Positions 1 through 8,049 of a stretch of DNA of 64,000 bases are shown here, one piece after another. The stretch covers positions 1 through 64,000 of the forward strand of contig CANQNT010000015.1 in the NCBI GenBank assembly GCA_947625255.1. The letters are read 5' to 3'. Origin of the DNA: an uncultured Acetatifactor sp. GTDB lineage: Bacteria > Bacillota > Clostridia > Lachnospirales > Lachnospiraceae. The translations under genes and the position numbers were made by a program. The notes beneath the pieces are model-generated. The model did not search any database. It was not told where the DNA came from and saw only the letters and a list, made by a program, of their open reading frames with translations. How positions within the stretch are numbered: position 1 is the first letter of the stretch; each line of letters begins with the position of its first letter.

Positions 1-47
1 TTTAGGGAGATATGAGAGCCAATTGCTTTCCATACCTCCCTGTCTTA

Positions 48-76
48 GGGCTGGTTATTTCCCGACAGCCCCTTTT
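48..76 (+). terminator. Possible terminator of a gene to the left of the window
   Basis: A 6 bp stem (GGGCTG at 48-53, CAGCCC at 66-71) is followed on the plus strand by CCTTTTTATC. It could end a plus-strand gene lying outside the window, convergent with phoR. The stem is short, so this is tentative. Confidence 0.3.
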
Positions 77-1743
77 TATCTGCCCATCTCCGGGAACAAA
101 ACCGTAATCTCCGTTCCCTTTCCCGGCTCGCTCTTTAGTTCTATCTTGGCATCATGGAGCCTGGCCGCATGTTTGACGATGGACAGCCCCAGGCCCGTAC
201 CGCCCACTTTCTTCGACCGGCTTTTGTCCACACGGTAAAAGCGCTCGAAAATCCGATCCTGATGCTCCGGAGGGATACCGATTCCAGTGTCCGCCACGCA
301 CAACATCGCCTGGCCCTGCCGCTCTCCCACTGTCACGGTAACGCTTCCGCCCTTGCAATTATATTTGATGGCATTTTCGCACAAATTGTAGAGAATGCTC
401 TGCAGCAATTGAGAAACGCCCCAAACGACGACAACCTCTCCTTTCAGCTTCACTTCGACCTTTGCGGTTTCCGCCTGGGCTGACAAGGCCTCCACAACGC
501 CTTTGGCCAGAGCGTATAGCTCCACGTTTTCCCGTTTCATCTCTGCCGCGCCCTCGTCCAGGTGGGACAAGCGGATAATATCCTCCACCAAATGAATCAT
601 GCGCTGGGCTTCCGTCTGAATCTGGGCATAAAATCTGGGAAGATCCTCTTTTTTCACCATACCATTTTCCAACAGCTCCGCGCAGCCCGAAATGGTATGC
701 AAAGGGGTTTTCAGTTCATGGGACACATTGGCCGTAAATTCCCGGCGCATTTGTTCCGCCTTCTCCTTTTCCGTCACATCCAGCACAAGCAGCACCGCTC
801 CGGAAACCTCCCCCTCGGAAAATACCGGGCTGATATCCAGCTGATACCATCGCTCCTTGAGCTCCAGCACCTTTTCCCCGTGCCGGCCTTTTTCCATCTG
901 CTCCAAAAGTTCGGACAACTGCAGACTGCGGTTCACGGACAAAAGGTGCTGCCCGACAGACGTCCCATCCTGGGCCAGAAGTCTGCGTGCCGCGGGATTG
1001 ATGCTCAGGACAAAGCCCTTGGCATTCAACAGCAGAATCCCCTCCGCCATATTTTCCGTAACCGCTTCAAACTCCTTTTGCTTCTGCAAAAGCTCCTCGC
1101 TTTGCCGCGCGATCTGCCGCTTCTGGAGATCAATGCGGCGAAGCAAGGGCGAAAGTTCATCATAACCCTCGTTTTCCAGCGGTTCATCCAGATTCAGCCG
1201 ATTCAAGGGCGCCACGATCTGCCTGGACAAACGGGATGCCAACGCAAAAGACAAAATGGCCGCCAGGGCGAAAATAATGCAAATCGGCTGGGCCATCCCA
1301 AAAATCAATGTCAGCGGCGTGCTCTGGGAAACGGACATACGCAGCACCGTGCCATCCTCCAGGCGCTGTGCGCAGTATAAGGCGCGCTCCATCAAAGTAA
1401 CAGAATAACGGGAGCTCTCTCCAAAACCGCTTGCCAAAGCCTCCCGGATTTCCTCCCGTTCCAAATGATTTTCCATTTCTTCGGAATCAGAACGACTGTC
1501 AAAAAGCACTTCCCCATCCGCTCCGATCCAAGTAATCCGGACGGCCTCATCCGCGTCCAGTTCATTCAGATACCCCATTCCTTCCCTGGAAACGGCTCTG
1601 GCCGCCAGCTGCGTCTGCATCCGCAATTGATTACGCTGCTCGCCCGAAAAATAGTGATACAACACGCCCGTAAACAGCAATACGGACGCAAAGAATACAC
1701 CCAGCGCCGCAAAGCAGATCGAGCGGAAAATACGTTTTGTCAT
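76..1743 (-). CDS. phoR: Phosphate sensor histidine kinase PhoR
   Basis: Membrane sensor kinase of the phosphate starvation two-component system; it would phosphorylate the PhoB-type regulator encoded just upstream. The 555 aa protein shows TM1 (about 11-33), an extracytoplasmic segment, TM2 (about 147-170), a HAMP-like linker, a PAS domain (about 220-325), a HisKA domain with the phospho-acceptor in SHELKTP (H342), and an ATPase domain with ENAIKYN (N box), DTGIGIP (G1), FERFYRVD (F box) and GGTGLGLS (G2). Length and architecture are normal for PhoR of Bacillota. Its start overlaps the phoB stop by 4 bp (ATGA), so the two are translationally coupled. The assignment rests on domain order plus the adjacent pst-phoU-phoB genes; the signal itself cannot be read from sequence. 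Confidence 0.93.
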   Translation of the reverse strand: MTKRIFRSICFAALGVFFASVLLFTGVLYHYFSGEQRNQLRMQTQLAARAVSREGMGYLNELDADEAVRITWIGADGEVLFDSRSDSEEMENHLEREEIREALASGFGESSRYSVTLMERALYCAQRLEDGTVLRMSVSQSTPLTLIFGMAQPICIIFALAAILSFALASRLSRQIVAPLNRLNLDEPLENEGYDELSPLLRRIDLQKRQIARQSEELLQKQKEFEAVTENMAEGILLLNAKGFVLSINPAARRLLAQDGTSVGQHLLSVNRSLQLSELLEQMEKGRHGEKVLELKERWYQLDISPVFSEGEVSGAVLLVLDVTEKEKAEQMRREFTANVSHELKTPLHTISGCAELLENGMVKKEDLPRFYAQIQTEAQRMIHLVEDIIRLSHLDEGAAEMKRENVELYALAKGVVEALSAQAETAKVEVKLKGEVVVVWGVSQLLQSILYNLCENAIKYNCKGGSVTVTVGERQGQAMLCVADTGIGIPPEHQDRIFERFYRVDKSRSKKVGGTGLGLSIVKHAARLHDAKIELKSEPGKGTEITVLFPEMGR

Positions 1744-2414
1744 AATTCGGCCTCCAACCGATAACCCACCCCGCGTACCGTCTCAATATAGTTACCGCAG
1801 TCCCCGAGCTTCGTGCGCAAGGTTCCAATATGGACATCCACCGTCCGGGTTTCCCCAATATATTCCGCTCCCCAGATGCTCTGCAAGAGCTGGTCACGAG
1901 TAAATACCAGACCGGGATTCTCCATAAATTTTTTTAAAAGTTCATATTCCTTTAAGGTCAGCTGCACCCGCTGGCCGTTGGCCACAATGGTATGCTCCCC
2001 CGTATTCAAGGAAAGATTTCCGATGCGCAAAAGACCGGCAGCCCCCTTATTCTCCGCCCGCCGAAGCAGGGCTTTGACCCGGGAAACCATCTCCATCATG
2101 CCAAAGGGCTTGGCCAGATAGTCATCCGCGCCCAGATCCAGACCGATCACCTTGTCATATTCCGTTCCTTTGGCGGTAGTCATGATAATGGGCAAATCCC
2201 GGGTGGCCGCTCCCTCCCGCAGCCGGCGTAAAATCGCAAGCCCATCTTCTCCCGGCAGCATAATATCCAACATAACCAGCCGCGGTGTCTCATCCTTTAA
2301 CCTTTCAAACAATTCCTCCCCACTTTGAAAACCCCTGGCCGCGAACCCGGCCGCGTTTAAGGCATAAATCATCAGATCACGAATGCTATTGTCGTCTTCC
2401 ACACAAAAAATCAT
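1740..2414 (-). CDS. phoB: Phosphate response regulator PhoB/PhoP
   Basis: OmpR-family DNA-binding response regulator, predicted to activate the pst operon under phosphate limitation. In 224 aa it has a receiver domain with the acidic pair ED/D near the N-terminus, phospho-acceptor D50 (in VMLDIMLPG), the conserved Thr (IIMTTA) and Lys (LAKPF), then a winged-helix domain with the typical TLKEYELL and RTVDVHIGTLRTKLG segments. It lies downstream of phoU and overlaps phoR by 4 bp. A separate sigma-A promoter sits upstream (2451-2479), so phoBR can be expressed apart from the pst transcript. The name is given by context; the Bacillus counterpart is called PhoP. Confidence 0.93.
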   Translation of the reverse strand: MIFCVEDDNSIRDLMIYALNAAGFAARGFQSGEELFERLKDETPRLVMLDIMLPGEDGLAILRRLREGAATRDLPIIMTTAKGTEYDKVIGLDLGADDYLAKPFGMMEMVSRVKALLRRAENKGAAGLLRIGNLSLNTGEHTIVANGQRVQLTLKEYELLKKFMENPGLVFTRDQLLQSIWGAEYIGETRTVDVHIGTLRTKLGDCGNYIETVRGVGYRLEAEL

Positions 2415-2450
2415 GCGCTTGTTTTCTCCTGTTCTAATCTACTTTTTTCG

Positions 2451-2479
2451 ATTATAGCGTATTTTCTGATTATTTTCAA
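2451..2479 (-). promoter_or_regulatory. Promoter of phoB-phoR
   Basis: On the minus strand, -35 TTGAAA (2474-2479) and -10 TATAAT (2451-2456) are separated by exactly 17 bp, about 37 bp upstream of the phoB start. This is a near-consensus sigma-A promoter inside the phoU-phoB gap. Confidence 0.75.
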
Positions 2480-2497
2480 TCCATGCCTCTTTCTTTC

Positions 2498-3166
2498 TCA
2501 GGTTTCCTTGTGTTCCTGCCGCCCGTTTTCCTTATGGTAACCCAGAATGGAAAACTGCACCCATTCCGCGATATTGGTGGCGTGATCGCCGATTCTTTCA
2601 AAATACTTGGCGATCATCAAAAGATCCAGCGCGTATTCTCCCTCCTCCGGATTCCTGGCGATCAGACCGATCAGACTTTGTTTCACCAGGTTAAAATAGT
2701 TGTCCACGACATCATCGGAAGCCACCACCGCATCCGCCAGATTCATGTCCTGTCTGACATAGGCTTCCACGCTGTCGGTCACCATCTTGCTGGTAGCTTT
2801 CGCCATCTCCCGGATCTGGATATGTTCCATGCGCGCGCGGCCATTCAAAAAAGTAATGATTTCCGCGATATCCTCGGCCTGGTCCCCGATTCGTTCCATA
2901 TCCGTTACCATTTTCAGGGCGGCGGAAATCTGACGTAAATCTCTTGCCACGGGCTGCTGCTGCAATAAAAGCCTTAGACATATGGACTCGATGCTGCGTT
3001 CCTTTTCATCGATTTCGCGATCCAGGGGCGCAATGTTCCTGGCAAGATCCATATTGCTTTCCGTCAAAGCGGATGCCGCCAGAGAAATCACTTCCTCGCA
3101 CAGGGCTCCCATTTTGATCAGTTCCGTGTTTAAAAGCGCAAGCTGCTCGTCAAAACGATTTCTCAT
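2498..3166 (-). CDS. phoU: Phosphate transport regulator PhoU
   Basis: Cytoplasmic helical protein that in known systems links PstSCAB transport activity to PhoR signalling and dampens phosphate uptake. The 222 aa product contains two PhoU repeats, each with a conserved E/D-x-x-x-D signature (MERIGDQAEDIAE and FERIGDHATNIAEW) that binds metal clusters in the family. The start is the ATG at 3166, which overlaps the pstB TGA stop (TGATG); a GTG one codon upstream is an alternative. A GGGAGG ribosome binding site lies in the end of pstB. It is the usual partner between pstB and the regulator genes. Confidence 0.95.
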   Translation of the reverse strand: MRNRFDEQLALLNTELIKMGALCEEVISLAASALTESNMDLARNIAPLDREIDEKERSIESICLRLLLQQQPVARDLRQISAALKMVTDMERIGDQAEDIAEIITFLNGRARMEHIQIREMAKATSKMVTDSVEAYVRQDMNLADAVVASDDVVDNYFNLVKQSLIGLIARNPEEGEYALDLLMIAKYFERIGDHATNIAEWVQFSILGYHKENGRQEHKET

Positions 3167-3921
3167 CACCCAAACCTCCCCGTAATGTAATCCTCCGTAC
3201 GCTTGTCCGCAGGATCCGAAAACATCTTCTCCGTGTCCCCATATTCAATCAGTTCCCCTAATAAGAAAAAAGCGGTTCTGTCAGAAATCCGAACGGCCTG
3301 CTGCATATTATGTGTCACAATAATGATCGTATATTTTTCCTTGAGCTGGATCGCCAGATCCTCGATCTTTGAAGTGGAAATAGGGTCCAGCGCGCTGGTG
3401 GGTTCATCCATCAGAAGCACTTTCGGCTCTACCGCCAGGGCCCTGGCAATGCAAAGCCTCTGCTGCTGCCCACCGGAAAGCCCCAAAGCGTTCTTTTTCA
3501 ATCGATCCTTGACCTCGTCCCAAATGGCGGCATCCCGCAGGGAACGCTCGACAATATCGTCCAGTTTCATACGGCTGGTGATTCCATGCGTCCTGGGACC
3601 ATAAGCCACATTATCGTAGATGCTCATAGGGAAAGGATTGGGCTTCTGAAATACCATCCCGATTTCTTTCCGCAAGACATTTACATCCACCTGGGGGGCA
3701 AAAATGTCCAGACCGTTGTAATACACTTTTCCCTCAATTTTTACCCCGGGAATCAAATCATTCATTCGATTCAGCGTTTTTAAAAAAGTGGATTTTCCAC
3801 AACCGGAGGGACCGATCAGGGCCGTAATGTTATTTTCCGGAATCTCCATGCTGATGTTTTTCAATGCCTTGGACTCACCATACCAAAGGCACAGATTTTC
3901 CACCGAAATAATCCCGCTCAT
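3166..3921 (-). CDS. pstB: Phosphate ABC transporter ATP-binding protein PstB
   Basis: ATPase that powers the high-affinity phosphate importer PstSCAB at the inner face of the membrane. The 251 aa protein has Walker [10 protein letters not shown] (about 37-45), Q-loop [12 protein letters not shown] signature LSGGQQQR, Walker [13 protein letters not shown] and the switch His in [10 protein letters not shown], all intact. The start chosen is the ATG at 3921: it overlaps the pstA stop (ATGA), has an AAGGAG site a few bases upstream, and matches the normal N-terminus of the family. A longer reading frame extends into pstA but has no family resemblance. Confidence 0.97.
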   Translation of the reverse strand: MSGIISVENLCLWYGESKALKNISMEIPENNITALIGPSGCGKSTFLKTLNRMNDLIPGVKIEGKVYYNGLDIFAPQVDVNVLRKEIGMVFQKPNPFPMSIYDNVAYGPRTHGITSRMKLDDIVERSLRDAAIWDEVKDRLKKNALGLSGGQQQRLCIARALAVEPKVLLMDEPTSALDPISTSKIEDLAIQLKEKYTIIIVTHNMQQAVRISDRTAFFLLGELIEYGDTEKMFSDPADKRTEDYITGRFG

Positions 3922-4778
3922 AAGCTTCTCCTTTTTGCAAAATATTTGCCCACAAAGTATGCCAGCAAATTGATCAGCAACGTCAGAATCATCAGAATCG
4001 CCGCTATGGCAAAGGCGACATCGAACTTTCCTTCTTCTTTGGCATAGACATAAAGGGCTACCGTCAAAGTGGCGCCCGCGCTGTTCAATCCTTCCCAGAA
4101 TCCGTTGAGGGCATGGGCAAAGCCCGCCGTAAACAGCAGGGCCGCCGACTCCCCCAGGATTCGTCCCACGGAAAGGATACAGCCGGTAATCACACCGTCG
4201 ATACAGCCCGGCAGCACCACCGTCCGGATAACGCGCCATTTTCCCGCGCCCAGTCCGAAAGCCCCTTCCCGATAGCTTTCGGGAACGGTTTTCAGGCTTT
4301 CCTGAGTGGTCCGCATGATGGTGGGCAGATTCATGATCACCAAGGTCAGCGCTCCGGCCAACAGAGACGTTTTCATATTCAAGAACTCACAGAAAAACAG
4401 CATCCCGACCAATCCATATATTATGGATGGAATTCCCGACAAGGTTTCAGCGGCGTATTCAATGAGCGACACCATTTTTTTATTGCCGGCATATTCCGTC
4501 AGATAAACCGCCGCACCCGCCCCTATGGGAATCACAATCACCAGGGATGCCAAAATGATATAAAGGGTGTTCAAAATATCCGGCAGAATCCCTATCTCAT
4601 TTGTCAGATAGCTGCGCTTGGTGCTCAGAAGCTTCCAAGTAATCTCGGGAAGCCCTTTCCCCAACACATAGATCATCAAAAACACTACCAACGCGCAGGT
4701 CAGAGCGGCTGCAACCATCGTCACCGCCTTCATGGCGGCAATTTTCATTCTTCTTTTTTGGGAAATCTGATCATTCAT
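3918..4778 (-). CDS. pstA: Phosphate ABC transporter permease PstA
   Basis: One of two membrane subunits of the phosphate importer. In 286 aa it has an N-terminal transmembrane helix (about 14-36), a short external loop, then a BPD_transp_1 permease core with several helices and the EAA-type cytoplasmic loop ([25 protein letters not shown]) that docks on PstB. It is coupled to pstB by an ATGA overlap and follows pstC after a 70 bp gap. Length is typical of PstA. Confidence 0.95.
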   Translation of the reverse strand: MNDQISQKRRMKIAAMKAVTMVAAALTCALVVFLMIYVLGKGLPEITWKLLSTKRSYLTNEIGILPDILNTLYIILASLVIVIPIGAGAAVYLTEYAGNKKMVSLIEYAAETLSGIPSIIYGLVGMLFFCEFLNMKTSLLAGALTLVIMNLPTIMRTTQESLKTVPESYREGAFGLGAGKWRVIRTVVLPGCIDGVITGCILSVGRILGESAALLFTAGFAHALNGFWEGLNSAGATLTVALYVYAKEEGKFDVAFAIAAILMILTLLINLLAYFVGKYFAKRRSL

Positions 4779-4848
4779 TTTTCTTGCTCCATTTTTACAT
4801 TCTGTGGAACCGCACTGGCTCGCATCGACACGATTTGCCTGTTTTTCA

Positions 4849-6027
4849 TTACTCTTCCTTGCTTCGCTTTAAGAAAAAGTTCAGGGCGGCGTTGATCAGC
4901 ATAATGAAAAAGTATAAGACAAGAGCGATGGAAAACAGAGCCTGCCTCTGCAATCCGCCGGCATAGGACATTTCACTGGCCACTGCGGTCGTAAGAAAGC
5001 GCACACTTTGAAAAAGGGACGGCATATTAGGCGCATTGCCGGAAACCATCATGACAGCCATGGCTTCCCCGATCGCCCGGCCCACGCCTAAGACCACCGC
5101 CGCCGCGATTCCGCTCCTGGCTGCCGGTACCGATACCCGGAAATACGTTTCAATCGGCGTGGCTCCCAGAGCCAGGGACGCATCCTCATATTCCTTCGGC
5201 ACTGCCTCCAGAGCCGTGATGGACACGTTGATAATAGACGGCAGGATCATAATCGCCAAAACGATGATCGCCGCCAAAAGGCTGGCGCCATCCGGCACAT
5301 GAAACAGCCGCCGAATCCCCGGCACCAACACCAACATCCCCACAAGACCGTAAACCACGGACGGGATCCCTGCCAGCAGACTTACCGCGGCGGAAACTAC
5401 CGTTTTAATCCGTGCCGGGGCCATTTTCGCAAGATAAACAGCGGTCAAGAAGCCGATTGGCACGCCCAAAAGAATAGCTCCCGCCGTTCCGTAGATACTG
5501 GTCAAAATGAACGGCAGAATTCCAAAGGACGGAACCGCGGCCGTGGAAGCCCAGGTATCAGAAAATAAAAATGTGAACAATCCGATCTGACGAATCGCGG
5601 GGATTCCTGACAAAATCAAATAAATCGTGATCAACAGGACACAAGCCACCGTTATAAAGCCCAAGAGGAAGAAAATGCCGTAAACGATATTTTCCAATAA
5701 CTGTTTCCTGCTTTTATGGGTGAGGGGCGAGTCCACAAGATTCCCCTCAAGGGCAGCCGCCGGTAAATCCTCCCGGAAATTCAACGGGGGATTCCCTAAA
5801 GCATCCCTGGTTAGATCGTCCCCGGAGATACCCGGGGAGATACTTCCGGAGGCATCCCCGGAGAGATTCCTGGATGTATTTCCGGAGAGATTCCTGGAGA
5901 TATTTCCGGAAAGTTTCCCGGAGGTATTCCCGGATGAATTCTTGGAAGCACCTCTGGAGAAATTCACAGGAGACTTCTGGGGGGAATCTGATTTGGGAGC
6001 GGATTTGATGGTCATTGAAGTGGACAT
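4849..6027 (-). CDS. pstC: Phosphate ABC transporter permease PstC with a repetitive N-terminal extension
   Basis: Second membrane subunit of the phosphate importer. The conserved PstC core begins near residue 105 (KQLLENIVYGIFFLLG) and holds about six transmembrane helices and the EAA loop (ALEAVPKEYEDASLALGATP). The preceding ~100 residues are hydrophilic, rich in Ser, Gly and Asn, and contain ten tetrapeptide units of type N-x-S-G (residues 30-69); ordinary PstC proteins have only a short N-tail. No Met occurs between residue 5 and the core, and an AAAGGA site precedes the ATG at 6027, so the extension is probably translated unless a non-ATG start (for example CTG near residue 102) is used. 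It would face the cytoplasm. It sits 28 bp downstream of pstS. Confidence 0.9.
   Translation of the reverse strand: MSTSMTIKSAPKSDSPQKSPVNFSRGASKNSSGNTSGKLSGNISRNLSGNTSRNLSGDASGSISPGISGDDLTRDALGNPPLNFREDLPAAALEGNLVDSPLTHKSRKQLLENIVYGIFFLLGFITVACVLLITIYLILSGIPAIRQIGLFTFLFSDTWASTAAVPSFGILPFILTSIYGTAGAILLGVPIGFLTAVYLAKMAPARIKTVVSAAVSLLAGIPSVVYGLVGMLVLVPGIRRLFHVPDGASLLAAIIVLAIMILPSIINVSITALEAVPKEYEDASLALGATPIETYFRVSVPAARSGIAAAVVLGVGRAIGEAMAVMMVSGNAPNMPSLFQSVRFLTTAVASEMSYAGGLQRQALFSIALVLYFFIMLINAALNFFLKRSKEE
5821..5940 (-). repeat. 12-bp tandem repeat array encoding tetrapeptides in pstC
   Basis: Ten degenerate 12-bp units encode N-S-S-G, N-T-S-G, K-L-S-G, N-I-S-R, N-L-S-G, N-T-S-R, N-L-S-G, D-A-S-G, S-I-S-P, G-I-S-G. 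On the plus strand the array shows as recurring TTCCGGAGA/GATTCCTGGA words. A 24-bp higher-order period is visible in the middle units. Confidence 0.85.
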
Positions 6028-6055
6028 ATTGGGAGGTCCTTTCTTTTCCTGCTGA

Positions 6056-6964
6056 TTATTTTGCGGCTACAACGCCTGCGCTGGAAATGAATTCCACCGC
6101 GTCTTCCGAGGTTGCAAAGTCAAAGAATGCCTGTGCCGCCTCACTCAACTTCGTATCGCTCTTGGTCACAAAGACAAAAGGACGCTGAATCACATAGCTT
6201 CCATCCTTGACAGTCGCTTCAGACGGCGCCACACCGCCAACAGACAGCGCCTTAATGCTATCGTTTACTGCAGATAAGGATGCATAACCGATAGCATCCG
6301 GGTTCTGGGACACGGTAGTGATCACATCTCCGGTGGATGTCAGCTCCTGACGATACTGGCACGCGCCCTCTGTTCCGGTAATAGACTCAAATCCGTCTCT
6401 CGTACCGCTTCCGGCCTCACGGCCAATCAGGACAATCTGCGCATCCTTTCCCCCCAACTCGGACCAATTGGTGATTTCACCCTTGTAGATTTTGGCGATG
6501 GTCTCCACATCCAAATCACTTACCGTATTTTCAGGATGTACGATAATGGCGATGCCGTCATAAGCCAAAACGGTTTCCACCAGACCGCTTTCCTTTTCCT
6601 CCGCTTTCAGACTGCGGCTGGAAAGACCGATATCGCAACGTCCCTCCTGAACGGCCTGAATGCCGGATCCGGAACCGGTGGGATTATAAGTAAAATTGAT
6701 GTCCGAATGATCGTTCATAAAGGCTTCTCCCAGAACGCCAATCACCTCCGCCATGGAAGTGGAGCCATCGGTAGCAACGGACTGGGACTCCTTTTCAGAA
6801 CAAGCGGTCAAGCTGAAGATGGTTAACGCGGCAGCCAGGAAAATCGGGAGACGAGATTTGGAATGACGCCTGGAGCCTGATGAGGATTTGCCAGAGGCAG
6901 GATCCGTAAAGGCTTGAAATAAGTGTGACAATTTCGTTTGCATGTTCTTGCTTTGCTTTTTCAT
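6056..6964 (-). CDS. pstS: Phosphate-binding lipoprotein PstS
   Basis: Extracellular phosphate receptor of the PstSCAB importer, anchored as a lipoprotein. With the ATG at 6964 (AAAGGAG ribosome binding site 9 bp upstream) the product is 302 aa. A hydrophobic h-region (about 39-50) ends in the lipobox LTAC with the lipidated Cys at 55. The PBP-like domain follows, with phosphate-contact segments DGSTSM, NPTGSGSG, IGLSSRSL and GREAGSGTRDGFE. An upstream in-frame ATG at 6997 is rejected because its ribosome binding site is poor. The n-region before the hydrophobic stretch is about 38 residues, much longer than usual for a lipoprotein signal. First gene of the pst operon. Confidence 0.93.
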   Translation of the reverse strand: MKKQSKNMQTKLSHLFQAFTDPASGKSSSGSRRHSKSRLPIFLAAALTIFSLTACSEKESQSVATDGSTSMAEVIGVLGEAFMNDHSDINFTYNPTGSGSGIQAVQEGRCDIGLSSRSLKAEEKESGLVETVLAYDGIAIIVHPENTVSDLDVETIAKIYKGEITNWSELGGKDAQIVLIGREAGSGTRDGFESITGTEGACQYRQELTSTGDVITTVSQNPDAIGYASLSAVNDSIKALSVGGVAPSEATVKDGSYVIQRPFVFVTKSDTKLSEAAQAFFDFATSEDAVEFISSAGVVAAK

Positions 6965-7004
6965 AACTGAACTCTCCTTTTTTGCCTTTTGGGGCATTTT
7001 GTAA

Positions 7005-7032
7005 TGATAATTTGGTAGTGATAGTTTGGTAG
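7005..7032 (-). repeat. Two tandem 14-bp repeats upstream of pstS
   Basis: TGATAATTTGGTAG (7005-7018) and TGATAGTTTGGTAG (7019-7032) differ at one base. They lie 41-68 bp upstream of the pstS ATG. Tandem direct repeats are how Pho regulators usually bind, but the unit (14 bp) differs from the 11-bp period of known Pho boxes, so the role is inferred. Confidence 0.6.
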
Positions 7033-7162
7033 AAATGACATCTGACCCATTGGCTTATGAGCCTGGAATATCGGCTTATTGGGTTATTACAATCTATCAT
7101 TAGTTATAATAAGGAAATAAGCGCTCGAAAGGAAAATGATCTGGTTATGCGGATGCTGCTCC

Positions 7163-7481
7163 TTATACCTGTCCCCATGAGATTTTCCTTCCTGATGTAA
7201 GTCTATGGTAGCGCAGGGATGTTAAATTCGTTATCGGGGTATTGTAAAATGAGTGTAAAATTTTAAAAGCCGACGGAACTTTGATTGAAAAGTCGATGGG
7301 GATGGTCAGAATAATTTTTTTTCTCACGGGCCAACTTGAATCATCGACAGATTTTGATGAGTTGTTTGTAATAAAAACATATTTCCCGCCAATACCCTCA
7401 ATATAATCTAAAAACTGATGCCTTCCGTCAAACACGGTATCCTCTTTGTATATTGTTCCATCCATATCAAACAAAAATCAT
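7163..7481 (-). pseudogene. Broken NagD-type HAD phosphatase gene
   Basis: A good AAAGGAG site precedes an ATG at 7481, but this frame stops at codon 5. Shifting by one base gives a clear HAD-IIA start: FDMDGTIYKED (motif I nucleophile Asp), then a stretch ending in FITNNSSKSVDD (motif II). Similarity ends after about 45 codons; what follows to the stop at 7163 does not resemble the family, which normally has about 260-270 residues. The gene is therefore both frameshifted near its start and truncated. The remainder of the region between pstS and 7688 holds only the pstS upstream repeats and a terminator; no other gene is seen. Confidence 0.75.
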
Positions 7482-7620
7482 TTTTTCTCCTTTAAATCGG
7501 TCGTATCCCGATACAAAACCAGAACGATATTTCCTATCTTTTCCTTGCAAATTTCTCAAATCCATTTTTTTCATTTTTTCAAAACATTTTAATTGGCCAC
7601 ATTTTTTAAATCAGCACGAA

Positions 7621-7685
7621 AAAAGCCCTTTGTCCGCACCCGCGAAGTTCACCTACAACTCCGCCCATGCGTTCAAAGGGCTTTT
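7621..7685 (-). terminator. Terminator-like hairpin with a long loop
   Basis: AAAAGCCCTTTG (7621-7632) and CAAAGGGCTTTT (7674-7685) form a 12 bp perfect stem around a 41-base loop. On the minus strand the second arm runs into a T-rich stretch, as expected for ending a transcript coming from 7688-7981 or from the MATE gene. Confidence 0.6.
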
Positions 7686-7687
7686 CC

Positions 7688-7981
7688 TCATTCAGCCTTA
7701 GCCTCTTCCCTCTCTTTCAAGGCTTTCTCCATATGGATCTGATAATATCTCTGCTGCCGATAATAATCCTCCCGCCTCTGGCACTGACGGCGGAACATCT
7801 CCTCCGCCGTCAGCTTGTACCGCGTTTCCACAGCCTTTTCTATGTTCTTGTTTGCTTCCGCCAACATCTTGATTTTCTCCCATGTGGCCGCCTTAAACTG
7901 TCTGGACCATTCGTCTATCCAAAAACGGATCATCCTCGGTCGCCAGATCGACCTGCTTTTAAGTCTGCCACGGAAAGGCAC
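7688..7981 (-). pseudogene. C-terminal remnant of an Rpn-family nuclease/transposase-like protein
   Basis: The 97-codon frame contains, from about residue 20, a helical charged segment (KIKMLAEANKNIEKAVETRY, LTAEEMFRRQCQRREDYYR) that resembles the C-terminal tail of Rpn/PD-(D/E)XK recombination-promoting nucleases common in Clostridia. The nuclease core is absent, and the first 20 residues look unrelated, so this is probably a leftover 3' end rather than a working gene. Identification is by recall of the family's tail and is moderate. It could instead be a small unrelated helical protein. Confidence 0.5.
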
Positions 7982-8049
7982 CGTTTGTCACTATATAGTC
8001 TTCAGCCCATGATATTCTATCCGATTCCTACCCCACATTCTTCACCTTT

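Noticed and set aside
562..1380. Long open plus-strand frame (272 codons) inside phoR
   Set aside because: It is antisense to a clear histidine kinase, has no family-like composition and no ribosome binding site; a coding shadow.
3922..4239. 106-codon N-terminal extension of pstB
   Set aside because: It lies inside pstA in another frame, has no PstB similarity, and the internal ATG at 3921 has a proper ribosome binding site and ATGA overlap.
4113..4895. 260-codon plus-strand frame across pstA
   Set aside because: Antisense shadow of the permease gene; His/Gln-rich sequence typical of reversed coding DNA.
5821..5940. PstC array considered as a CRISPR-like repeat
   Set aside because: Units are contiguous 12-mers inside a reading frame without spacers.
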